Part shown: one piece after another, positions 54,681 through 62,271 of the stretch
How positions within the stretch are numbered: position 1 is the stretch's first letter
Layout of the letters: the number at the start of each line of letters is the position of its first letter
Assembly (NCBI RefSeq): GCF_003600895.1
Contig: NZ_QYRP01000002.1
Span: 1,984,001 to 2,048,000, forward strand
Length of the DNA stretch: 64,000 nt
Direction of reading: 5' to 3'
Source: Nocardioides cavernaquae
Lineage (GTDB): Bacteria; Actinomycetota; Actinomycetes; Propionibacteriales; Nocardioidaceae
Notes under the pieces: generated by a model
Databases searched by the model: none
Seen by the model: only the letters and a program-made list of their open reading frames with translations
Told to the model about the DNA's origin: nothing
Position numbers and translations under genes: made by a program

Positions 54681-54766
54681 GGAGGTCTCTTCCGCCTTGA
54701 AAAGGCCAGTGGCACCGGGACTCGCGTCCGTATTGACGACACCACCACGAAGGAATACTCCCCTCC
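54681..54766 (-). promoter_or_regulatory. yybP-ykoY manganese riboswitch
   Basis: On the minus strand the leader of terC has GGAGGGGAGTATTCC, CGTCAATACGG, CCGGTGCCACTGGCC and GGCGGAAGAGACCTCC, the order of the yybP-ykoY (SraF) consensus. The outer helix pairs GGAGG (54762-54766) with CCTCC (54681-54685). Mn2+ binding would switch on terC. The gene starts 98 bases downstream; GCTGC ACAC GCAGC (54633-54646) may be a switching hairpin. Confidence 0.88.
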
Positions 54767-54793
54767 TGGGTGGCCCCATCCTAGGGTGACGAC

Positions 54794-55432
54794 ATGAGTC
54801 TTGCCCAGCGGGCGATGGAACACCGGCTGCTCGCACCCGTCTACCAGCGGGTCTGGCGGCCTGCGTGGTTCCTCTCGGCGATGGCGTTCGACGTCCCGCA
54901 CTTCCTCCACGAGCGGGAGAAGGCGGTCACTGCGCTCCGCCTCGAACCCGGCGACCGGGTGCTCGACATCGCCTGCGGTCCGGGCAACTTCACCGGTGAC
55001 TACGCCTCCGCGGTCGGCGCCCCCGGACTGGCCGTCGGCATCGACCTGTCACGCCCGATGCTGACCCGCGCGCTGGTCGACAACGCTGGGACCGGCGCGC
55101 ACTACGTGCAGGGGAGCGCGCACCTGCTGCCGTTCGCGGACGGCAGCTTCGACGCGGTCGCCTGCTATGGCGCGCTCTACCTGATCCCGGACCCGTTCCG
55201 GGCAGTCGCGGAGATGATCCGGGTCGTGCGTCCCGAGGGTCGTGTCGCGGTCATGACCAGCGTGGCGCCGGACGCAGTGCGCCGCCTGGCGCAGCGCGCG
55301 GTCGGACCCGCGGGACTCCGGGTCTTCGGCCCCCACGAGGTGACCGAGCGGCTCGAGGCAGCCGGATTCGGCGAGGTGAGCCAGGAGACGCACGGCTTCT
55401 TCCAGTACGTCGCGGGCACGGCGCCCCCGTGA
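54794..55432 (+). CDS. SAM-dependent methyltransferase
   Basis: A 212-residue class I methyltransferase. Motif I is VLDIACGPGNFTGDYASAVG (near residue 57); the acidic residue after beta 2 is GIDLSRPML; motif III-IV is FADGSFDAVACYGALYLIPDPFRAVAEMIRVVRPEGRVAVMT. It resembles UbiE-type enzymes. TAGGGT ends six bases before the ATG. The substrate is unknown. It is the neighbour of a P450 and may act with it. Confidence 0.9.
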   Translation: MSLAQRAMEHRLLAPVYQRVWRPAWFLSAMAFDVPHFLHEREKAVTALRLEPGDRVLDIACGPGNFTGDYASAVGAPGLAVGIDLSRPMLTRALVDNAGTGAHYVQGSAHLLPFADGSFDAVACYGALYLIPDPFRAVAEMIRVVRPEGRVAVMTSVAPDAVRRLAQRAVGPAGLRVFGPHEVTERLEAAGFGEVSQETHGFFQYVAGTAPP

Positions 55433-55491
55433 GCAGCCGGGGGATGTCCCGGTCGATCGTCAGGGTTTGTCTGGATTCTTCCCCCGACATC

Positions 55492-55528
55492 TGCCGAAAT
55501 GAACGATGTTGTCACCAACCATTCGGCA
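55492..55528. promoter_or_regulatory. Inverted repeat upstream of P450 gene
   Basis: TGCCGAA (55492-55498) and TTCGGCA (55522-55528) with nearby ATG/CAT extend the symmetry; it lies in the region before the P450 and is a candidate operator. Confidence 0.45.
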
Positions 55529-55547
55529 CAGTGATGGGGTGATCAGC

Positions 55548-56807
55548 ATGGGGCCCGCGCGATTCGTCGTCCGCAAGGTGCGCACGGCTGCCTTCAGGGC
55601 GGCCAGTCGGCGCGGCGGCATCGACCTGTCGCGTCTCGACCGCATCCCCGAGTCGTGGCGCTGGCCGCTCGAGCGCGACGGTGTCGAGGCATCGCCGAAG
55701 CTGCGCGAGGCGCCTCCGATCTCCCGGATGGCCTCCATCCTGGGCATGGACGTCTGGCTGGTGACCGGCTACGACATCGCCCGCGACGTCCTCATGGAGA
55801 CCGCGGCGTACAGCACGGACATCAGGCCGTACGTCGGCGCACGCGGCGCCAAGGGCGGCGACATCGGGGGGCTCGGCTTCACCGACCCGCCGGAGCACAC
55901 CGAGCTGCGCAAGCTGGTCACTCCCGAGTTCACCCGGCGCAAGCTCGAGTCCATGCGCCCGCGCATCGAGCAGATCGTCGAGGACCAGCTCGACCTGCTG
56001 GAGGAGCGCGGGCGTGCGGGGAAGCCCGTGGACTTCTCCTCGACCTTCGCCTTCGACGTGCCGTTCCTGGTGATCTGCGAGCTGCTCGGCCTGCCGATCG
56101 ATGACCGCGCCACCTTCCGCACCCTCGGCAGTGCCCGGTTCGACGTGTCCGGTGGCGGCATGGGCGCCTTCGGGGCGATCTCCGGCTCTCGTGAGTTCCT
56201 CATGGCCGCAACGGCTCGCCAACGCATCACCCCCGGCCCGGGCCTGATCGGCCGGATCGTCACCGAGCACGGTGACGAGATCTCCGACCACGACCTCGGC
56301 GGGCTGGCCGACGGCGTCTTCACGGGCGGCATGGAGACCAGCGCGTCGATGTTGGCGCTGGGCACCGGGGTCCTGCTCGACCACCCGGAGGTCTGGGCCT
56401 CGCTGGCCGCGGGCGCCGACCCCGAGCCGATCGTGGAGGAGCTCCTGCGCCACCTCGCGGTCGTCCAGGTGGCCTTTCCGCGGTTCGCGCGCAAGGACCT
56501 CGTGGTCGGCGGCCAGCAGGTGCGCAAGGGCGACGTCGTACTCGTGTCGATCCCGGGTGCCAACACCGACGGCCGCGACCAGTTCGACCCGACCCGTGAG
56601 CCCACCTCGCACCTGGCGTTCGGACATGGACTGCATCGCTGCGTGGGCGGTGAGCTGGCGCGGCTCGAGCTCCAGATCGCGTTCCCGGCACTGGCGCGGC
56701 GCTTCCCGACGTTGCAGGCGGCCGGCGCTCCGGTCTACCGCGAGAGCTCGCTCGTGTTCGGCGTCGACGCGATGCCGGTGCGGACCGGCTGCCCGGTCGC
56801 GCACTGA
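55548..56807 (+). CDS. Cytochrome P450
   Basis: A 419-residue P450. Seen: I-helix FTGGMETSASML, ExxR in EELLRHLAV, R in FPRFARKDLVVGG and the haem-binding loop FGHGLHRCVGGELARLEL with axial Cys. It uses electrons from a ferredoxin for oxidation of an unknown substrate. ATG at 55548 is preferred; an ATG at 55506 lies inside the inverted repeat. The stop codon is the first base of a family B repeat unit. Confidence 0.92.
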   Translation: MGPARFVVRKVRTAAFRAASRRGGIDLSRLDRIPESWRWPLERDGVEASPKLREAPPISRMASILGMDVWLVTGYDIARDVLMETAAYSTDIRPYVGARGAKGGDIGGLGFTDPPEHTELRKLVTPEFTRRKLESMRPRIEQIVEDQLDLLEERGRAGKPVDFSSTFAFDVPFLVICELLGLPIDDRATFRTLGSARFDVSGGGMGAFGAISGSREFLMAATARQRITPGPGLIGRIVTEHGDEISDHDLGGLADGVFTGGMETSASMLALGTGVLLDHPEVWASLAAGADPEPIVEELLRHLAVVQVAFPRFARKDLVVGGQQVRKGDVVLVSIPGANTDGRDQFDPTREPTSHLAFGHGLHRCVGGELARLELQIAFPALARRFPTLQAAGAPVYRESSLVFGVDAMPVRTGCPVAH

Positions 56808-56892
56808 CGTCTCGGCGAGCCATGCGTGACGTTTCGTCCAACCAGAACTGACGTCTCGGCGGGCCAAACCTGACACCTCGGCGTCACCGGGG
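56805..56892 (+). repeat. 22-bp repeat array, family B (B2), starting at the P450 stop codon
   Basis: Four units in exact 22-base steps (56805, 56827, 56849, 56871), all beginning with TGAC: TGACGTCTCGGCGAGCC, TGACGTTTCGTCCAACC, TGACGTCTCGGCGGGCC, TGACACCTCGGCGTCACC. The first TGA is the P450 stop codon. Confidence 0.95.
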
Positions 56893-56920
56893 GTTTGTGT
56901 GGGCATGGGATCAAAGGTGC

Positions 56921-57988
56921 GTGAGCACCATCGAAACCCGCACGGTTCCTGGCCTCGGGCAGAGTCTCATCCCCACTCCTGCGGTCGTGGGGCACCGCGG
57001 CGCGAGCGGTGAACGGCCCGAGCACACGCTCGAGTCCTACCGGCTCGCCATCCGCATGGGTGCCGACGACATCGAGCTCGACCTCGTGATCACCGCGGAC
57101 GGCGTGCTCGTCGCCCGTCACGACGCAACGCTCTTCGACACCACGGACGTGGCCGAGCGTCCGGAGTTCGCGGACCGTCGTACGACGAAGGTGGTCGACG
57201 GCTCCGAGCACACCGACTGGTTCGTCGAGGACTTCACCTTCGCCGAGCTGCGCACGCTGACCGCCCGTGAGCGCTTCCGCAAGATCCGCAAGACGAACAC
57301 CGACTTCCACGACCGGCTGCCGGTGCCGAGCCTCGACGAGGTGCTGACGCTGGTCGCGCTGGAGTCACGCCGGGCCCGACGCACCGTCGGCGTGATGCTC
57401 GAGCTCAAGCACGCGGCATACTTCGAGCAGCGGGGGCTCTCGCTCGTCGCTCCGCTCGTCGGCGCGCTGCAGCAGCACGGGCTCGACCACCCGCGTTCGC
57501 GCGTCACGGTGATGTCCTTCGAGCCGACCGTGCTCAAGCAGCTCGCGGCACGCACCGAGGTCAGCATCCTCCAGCTGATCGAGAAGAAGGGCCGCCCGGC
57601 CGACCTGGTCGCTGCCGGTGACCCGACGAAGTACCCCGACATGTGTACGCCGGCAGGACTCGCCGCGATCGAGGAGTACGCCGACGGCATCGGTGTCCAC
57701 AAGCACCTGGTGCTCCCGCGCGATGCTTCCGGCCACACGGCGGAGGTGAGCTCGCTGGTCGCTGATGCCCACCAGCGCCTGCTGACGGTCCATGTCTGGA
57801 CCCTGCGTGCGGAGAACAGGTTCCTGCCGCAGGAGCTGCGCTCCGACGACCGCCCGGGCCACCACGGCAACCTCATCGCCGAGGCACGGATGTTCCTCGC
57901 GGCCGGGGTGGACGGGTTGATCACCGACCACCCGGATCTGGTGCTCGCTGCCCGGGTCCAGCACCTCAAGAGCCTGCGCGTCTCCTGA
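56921..57988 (+). CDS. Glycerophosphodiester phosphodiesterase
   Basis: A 355-residue GDPD-family enzyme: VVGHRGASGERPEHTLESYRLAIRMGADDIELDLVITADGVLVARHD holds the catalytic His pair and the metal-binding Glu/Asp; SLDEVLTLV and MLELKH add the second metal side. It releases glycerol 3-phosphate from lipid-derived diesters. No signal peptide, so cytoplasmic. GTG at 56921 has only a weak SD; it starts 29 bases after the B2 array, so its promoter may lie in or near the repeats. Confidence 0.92.
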   Translation: MSTIETRTVPGLGQSLIPTPAVVGHRGASGERPEHTLESYRLAIRMGADDIELDLVITADGVLVARHDATLFDTTDVAERPEFADRRTTKVVDGSEHTDWFVEDFTFAELRTLTARERFRKIRKTNTDFHDRLPVPSLDEVLTLVALESRRARRTVGVMLELKHAAYFEQRGLSLVAPLVGALQQHGLDHPRSRVTVMSFEPTVLKQLAARTEVSILQLIEKKGRPADLVAAGDPTKYPDMCTPAGLAAIEEYADGIGVHKHLVLPRDASGHTAEVSSLVADAHQRLLTVHVWTLRAENRFLPQELRSDDRPGHHGNLIAEARMFLAAGVDGLITDHPDLVLAARVQHLKSLRVS

Positions 57989-58020
57989 GAAAAGGCCGGC
58001 GCAAGAGCAGCGAACGCAAC

Positions 58021-58065
58021 AGGGTGAAGACTGTTCGTCATCTGCTGACGAACAGTCTTCACCCT
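58021..58065. terminator. Long perfect inverted repeat, bidirectional terminator
   Basis: 20-bp arms at 58021-58040 (AGGGTGAAGACTGTTCGTCA) and 58046-58065 with loop TCTGC, fully complementary. It separates the convergent glycerophosphodiesterase and the small membrane protein gene. Confidence 0.92.
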
Positions 58066-58102
58066 GTCTGCGGGCCCGACCGGCCCACCTGCCGGCTGGC
58101 GC

Positions 58103-58408
58103 TCAGCGGCCCTTGCGCTGGTTGCGTGACTGCGACACCAGGACCGCGACCAGGCCGATGCCGCCGCCGAGCAGCCAGGGCACCGGCAGGAGCCAGCGGA
58201 TGTCGTCGTTCGGAACGGTGTCACTGACCACCAGCGCCCAGATCACGAGCAGGCCGGTGAAGGCGAGGCCCATGACCAGGTGGCCGACGTTGATCGGGTG
58301 CCGACCGCCGGTCGGGGTGGCCTCGCGGGCCTCCTCGGGCAGGGGAGGGATGACGGCGGTGTCGCCCGTGTCGCCGGTGGTCCCGCTGGTGGGTGCCTGC
58401 TCGTTCAT
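58103..58408 (-). CDS. Small two-helix membrane protein
   Basis: A 101-residue protein with a disordered acidic N-terminus (SGTTGDTGDTAVIPPLPEE) and two transmembrane helices (VGHLVMGLAFTGLLVIWALVV and WLLPVPWLLGGGIGLVAVLVS). It overlaps the PspC gene by one base (TGATG at 58408), so it is coupled to it and may be a partner of that protein. Confidence 0.75.
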   Translation of the reverse strand: MNEQAPTSGTTGDTGDTAVIPPLPEEAREATPTGGRHPINVGHLVMGLAFTGLLVIWALVVSDTVPNDDIRWLLPVPWLLGGGIGLVAVLVSQSRNQRKGR

Positions 58409-59715
58409 CAGTCCTCATCCCTCTCGTCGTTCACGTCGTGTGCTTCGCTGGCGGTCTGTACGACGATCTCGCCGAACCCGTTCTCTGCGTCGACGGTGAA
58501 GGTCGGCGCCTCAAGTCCGCCGTCGTGGCTGGCGGTCTGCTCGGTGCCGATGCCGCCCCCCTCGATCTCGAACAGCTCGTAGCCGCCCGGCCCGTGGATC
58601 CAGGACGTCGCCTCCACGTCGACGTCGTCGGGCACGATGATCTCCATGCGACCGAAGTCCATGTTGACCTCGAGACGTCGGCCGTCGAGCTCCTTCGGAT
58701 CCATGGCGGTCAGGTCGATCACCATCTCGCCGGCACCGAGGCGGTAGCCGAACTCGGGGATCTCCGCGTAGGTGAGCGGCTTGTAGGTCAGCGTGTCGGT
58801 CTCGATCTCGCCGGCCGCAGTGGTGGCGGCAGTGATCGGCACGAGCAGCAGGCCCAGGAGGATCAGCCCGCCGGCGCGGCCCCAGAAGGAACCGAGGAGC
58901 AGCAGCACGGCGATGATGGCGAGCGCCAGGGCCGGGTACGCCGCGTCGATGACGCCGGCGCCAGCCAGGTCAACCACACCGAGCGTGCCGAGGGCGAGCG
59001 CGATCAGTGGGATCGCGATCCAGAACAGCTTCGGCCCACGCTTGCGCGGGTCACGCTGCCAGCGGTAGCCCTTCGCGGGGTCACCGACCACCTGCCACGC
59101 ACCCATGTCCTTGTACTTGGCCGGATCCGCCTTCGCATCGGCGGCCAGCTGGGCGCCGACGCCCTGGCCGGACGTTCCGTAGGGCGCGGCGTACGGGTTG
59201 TTCATGTCCTGGTCCGGGCGGTAGTGCAGGCCGCGGCGGCGGTTGCGCCGGGTCAGCACGACCCAGGCGATCGCCGCGATGACGATGGCGGGGAAGAAGC
59301 CCCAGACGCCCGGGCCGCTGTCGAAGGAGTCGCCGATCACCGAGAGCGCGGCGATGACTCCGGCGATGATCAGCACGAACCCGCGGGTGCGCGGCTCCAG
59401 GTCGAAGGGTGCACTCGACTCGTCGTCCTCCGGGACGAACAGCCAGCACGCGCCGTACAGGATCAGGCCGGCGCCGCCGAAGAAGGTGAGCACGACGAAG
59501 GCGATCCGTACGATCAGCGGGTCGATGTCGAAGTGGCGCGCGATGCCGCCGGCGACACCGGCAACGTGGCGGTCGGTCGTGGAGCGGCGCAGGCGACCGA
59601 GGTCGCGCATGTCGCTGCTGTCGACACGGGGGCCGCCCGGGGTCGCCGAGTGCTCCGGTTGACCGGGCTGGTCCGGGTTCGACCCGGTGGGGTCTGCGTT
59701 CTGGTTCTCGTCCAT
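58408..59715 (-). CDS. PspC-domain membrane protein with DUF2154-like C-terminus
   Basis: A 435-residue protein. After a disordered N-terminus it has a PspC domain (VAGVAGGIARHFDIDPLIVRIAFVVLTFFGGAGLILYGACWLFVPED), several transmembrane helices, and a C-terminal beta-rich domain (RRLEVNMDFGRMEIIVPDDVDVEATSWIHGPG), of the LiaF-like type. It is divergent from the PspC-kinase gene across a 155-base gap, which suggests a stress-sensing system. Confidence 0.9.
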   Translation of the reverse strand: MDENQNADPTGSNPDQPGQPEHSATPGGPRVDSSDMRDLGRLRRSTTDRHVAGVAGGIARHFDIDPLIVRIAFVVLTFFGGAGLILYGACWLFVPEDDESSAPFDLEPRTRGFVLIIAGVIAALSVIGDSFDSGPGVWGFFPAIVIAAIAWVVLTRRNRRRGLHYRPDQDMNNPYAAPYGTSGQGVGAQLAADAKADPAKYKDMGAWQVVGDPAKGYRWQRDPRKRGPKLFWIAIPLIALALGTLGVVDLAGAGVIDAAYPALALAIIAVLLLLGSFWGRAGGLILLGLLLVPITAATTAAGEIETDTLTYKPLTYAEIPEFGYRLGAGEMVIDLTAMDPKELDGRRLEVNMDFGRMEIIVPDDVDVEATSWIHGPGGYELFEIEGGGIGTEQTASHDGGLEAPTFTVDAENGFGEIVVQTASEAHDVNDERDED

Positions 59716-59870
59716 GGCTCCAGCCTGTCGGAGCCACCGCCCCACAACCATCGGGGAGAGCCCTGAGCGTCCCCCGGGGTGCTGTCTGCGGGGTGGGGCA
59801 TCAGGTCAGGGTCGACTCGGGGCCTGTCCCGATGTGTGCGTGCGCCCGCGCGTGCCACGATGGCCGCACG

Positions 59871-61145
59871 ATGACCGAACACGCACCCTCCGGACCTGCC
59901 TACGTGCCGCGGCGAGCTGCCCGCGACACGGCTGCCGGCTACCTCGGTGGGGTCGCGGCCGGCCTGGCCGAGCACCTGGCGCTCCCCGTGCTCTGGATCC
60001 GGGTCGCGTTCGTCGCCTCCGGTGCCCTGGGCGGCCTCGGCATCGTCATGTACGGCGCGTTGTGGCTCGCGCTCCCCGCCGCAACGCGCGACCCGGACCT
60101 TGCCCCGGGCCTCGCGGCAGCATCGCGCGGAGGACGCCGGCCCGGCACGGGCAGGCGGCTCGCGGACGTCGGTCCGGCCATCGCGCTCGCGGCGCTCGGG
60201 TTCGGCGCGCTGCTCCTGCTGGAGTCCGTCATCGGACGCGGCACGGTGTTCTGGGTCCTCGCTCTGGGGCTCACTGGTGTCGCCCTGATCTGGCGTCAGG
60301 CCGACGAGGCGCAGCGCGAGCGCTGGCGCGACTCCGGTGGCCGCGTCGACCCGGTGCGTGCCCTGATCGGCAACGGCGGCTGGGCCGCCTGGGCCCGCCT
60401 GCTCAGTGGCGCTGCGCTCGTGCTGACCGCGTTGGTTCTCTTCGCGCTGCGGAGCGGGCAGCTGCAGGTCGCGCGCGACGTACTCATTGCCACGCTGCTC
60501 GGGCTCGTCGGGTTGCTGCTGACCCTCGGACCCTGGGTGATCCGGCTCGCCACTGACCTCTCCGACGAGCGCGAGAAGCGGGTCCGCACCGAGGAGCGCG
60601 CCGACGTGGCGGCTCACCTGCACGACTCCGTGCTGCAGACCCTCGCCCTGATCCAGAAGAACGCCGCTGACCCGGCGCAGGTCTCCCGGCTGGCTCGTGC
60701 ACAGGAGCGTGACCTGCGCACCTGGCTCTTCGAGGGCGACGTCGTGGCCGGCACCCTGTCCGCCGCGCTCGCCGAGATCGCGGCGGACGTCGAGGCCGAG
60801 CACGCCATCGCCGTCGAGGTGGTCACCGTCGGTGAGCTGACCCTCACCGAGCGCGCCCACCCCATCGTCCTCGCCACCCGCGAAGCGGTGGTCAACGCCG
60901 CGCGCCACTCGGGCGCCACTCGCGTCGACGTGTACGCCGAGGTGGCCGGCGGCGTCCTGTCGGTCTACGTGAAGGACCGCGGTGTCGGTTTCGACCCCGC
61001 AGGTGTCGCGGGCGACCGCCAGGGAGTGCGCGGCAGCATCGTCGACCGCATGGTGCGCCACGGCGGCGCTGCCGTGGTGACGTCCACACCAGGCGAGGGC
61101 ACCGAGATCGTGCTCCGCATGCCCTTGGAAGAAGGAAAGTCATGA
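59871..61145 (+). CDS. PspC-domain sensor histidine kinase
   Basis: A 424-residue kinase. The N-terminus is a PspC domain (GYLGGVAAGLAEHLALPVLWIRVAFVASGALGGLGIVMYGALWLALP), followed by about five transmembrane helices, a HisKA_3-like H-box (VAAHLHDSVLQTLALIQ; phospho-acceptor His) and a HATPase domain (TREAVVNAARHSGATRV, DRGVGFDPAG, GVRGSIVDRM). It phosphorylates the response regulator with which it overlaps by four bases (ATGA). Confidence 0.93.
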   Translation: MTEHAPSGPAYVPRRAARDTAAGYLGGVAAGLAEHLALPVLWIRVAFVASGALGGLGIVMYGALWLALPAATRDPDLAPGLAAASRGGRRPGTGRRLADVGPAIALAALGFGALLLLESVIGRGTVFWVLALGLTGVALIWRQADEAQRERWRDSGGRVDPVRALIGNGGWAAWARLLSGAALVLTALVLFALRSGQLQVARDVLIATLLGLVGLLLTLGPWVIRLATDLSDEREKRVRTEERADVAAHLHDSVLQTLALIQKNAADPAQVSRLARAQERDLRTWLFEGDVVAGTLSAALAEIAADVEAEHAIAVEVVTVGELTLTERAHPIVLATREAVVNAARHSGATRVDVYAEVAGGVLSVYVKDRGVGFDPAGVAGDRQGVRGSIVDRMVRHGGAAVVTSTPGEGTEIVLRMPLEEGKS

Positions 61146-61798
61146 CGCGCGTCCTGATCGTCGATGACCACGCGATGTTCCGCGGAGGTGTGCGGGCGGA
61201 GCTGTCGTCCGAACCCGCGAGGGCCGCAGGTGTGGAGATCGTGGGCGAGGCGGCAGACGTCGACTCCGCGGTGGCTGCCGTCGTGGCACACCGGCCCGAC
61301 GTCGTACTCCTGGACGTGCACCTGCCCGGCGGCGGTGGTGCCGAGGTCATGCGGCGCACCGGTCCGTCCGGACCGCGCTTCCTCGCGCTGTCGGTCTCCG
61401 ACGCGGCCGAGGACGTGATCGGCACGATCCGTGCGGGTGCCCGCGGATACGTCACCAAGACGATCACCGGTCCCGAGCTGGTCAGCGCGATCGGGCGCGT
61501 GGCCGAGGGCGACGCGGTCTTCTCGCCGCGGCTGGCGGGTTTCGTGCTCGATGCCTTTGCGGGGGCTGGGCTGTCCGCCGACATCGCCGCCGTGGACGAG
61601 GACCTCGACCGGCTGACCGAGCGCGAGCGCGAGGTCATGCGGCTCATCGCCCGGGGCTACTCCTACAAGGAGGTCGCGAAGGAGCTCTTCATCTCGGTGA
61701 AGACCGTCGAGACCCACATGTCGGCGGTGCTGCGGAAGCTGCAGCTCTCCTCCCGGCACGAGCTGACTCGCTGGGCCAACGACCGCCGCCTGCTCTGA
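61142..61798 (+). CDS. NarL/LuxR-type response regulator
   Basis: A 218-residue regulator. The receiver domain has VLIVDDHAMFRGGV and VVLLDVHLPGG (phospho-Asp near residue 60) and the Lys in GYVTKT. The C-terminal LuxR helix-turn-helix is LTEREREVMRLIARGYSYKEVAKELFISVKTVETHMSAVLRKL. It is the partner of the PspC-kinase, coupled by an ATGA overlap; targets probably include the divergent PspC gene. Confidence 0.95.
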   Translation: MTRVLIVDDHAMFRGGVRAELSSEPARAAGVEIVGEAADVDSAVAAVVAHRPDVVLLDVHLPGGGGAEVMRRTGPSGPRFLALSVSDAAEDVIGTIRAGARGYVTKTITGPELVSAIGRVAEGDAVFSPRLAGFVLDAFAGAGLSADIAAVDEDLDRLTEREREVMRLIARGYSYKEVAKELFISVKTVETHMSAVLRKLQLSSRHELTRWANDRRLL

Positions 61799-61816
61799 CC
61801 CATTTACGCTGTGGCC

Positions 61817-62173
61817 ATGGATCTCCTGCGTCAGCTGCTCCTCGTCGTCCACCTCGTCGCGTTCGCGGCCCTGCTCGGCGGGCTGCTCGGTCAGGCGAAG
61901 GCCACGCAGAAGGCGGTCCACCAGTCGACGCTCTGGGGCGCGCGCATCGCATTCCTCGCCGGCCTGCTGCTGGTCGGTGTGCTCGAGGGTGGCGACGCTG
62001 ACGTCGACCACACCAAGGTGGCGGTGAAGCTCGTGATCGGCTTCGCCGTGGTCGGTCTGCTCGAGGCGCGCAGCAAGAAGGGCCTCACCGACGTCCTCTA
62101 CTGGGTGGCCGTCGGTCTCACTGTTGCCAACGTCGCCGTCGCGGTCCTCTGGACCTCGGCACACCACGCCTGA
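61817..62173 (+). CDS. Small four-helix membrane protein
   Basis: A 118-residue integral membrane protein with four helices (LLRQLLLVVHLVAFAALLGGLL, GARIAFLAGLLLVGVL, KLVIGFAVVGLLEA, VLYWVAVGLTVANVAVAVLW). It is not a known transporter. ATG at 61817 is fixed by TACGCT ending six bases before; a GTG at 61811 lies in that spacer. The stop codon starts a family B repeat. Confidence 0.75.
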   Translation: MDLLRQLLLVVHLVAFAALLGGLLGQAKATQKAVHQSTLWGARIAFLAGLLLVGVLEGGDADVDHTKVAVKLVIGFAVVGLLEARSKKGLTDVLYWVAVGLTVANVAVAVLWTSAHHA

Positions 62174-62236
62174 CGGTTCGCGGCGCCAGTCTTGACGGTT
62201 CGGCGGACCAAACCTGACCTCTCGGCGGGTGGGGCC
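62171..62236 (+). repeat. 22-bp repeat array, family B (B3), starting at a stop codon
   Basis: Three units in exact 22-base steps (62171, 62193, 62215): TGACGGTTCGCGGCGCC, TGACGGTTCGGCGGACC, TGACCTCTCGGCGGGTG. The first TGA is the stop of the membrane protein gene at 61817-62173. Confidence 0.95.
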
Positions 62237-62271
62237 GAGTGTCGGTCGCGGGACGTAGGGTTGGCGTCAGC

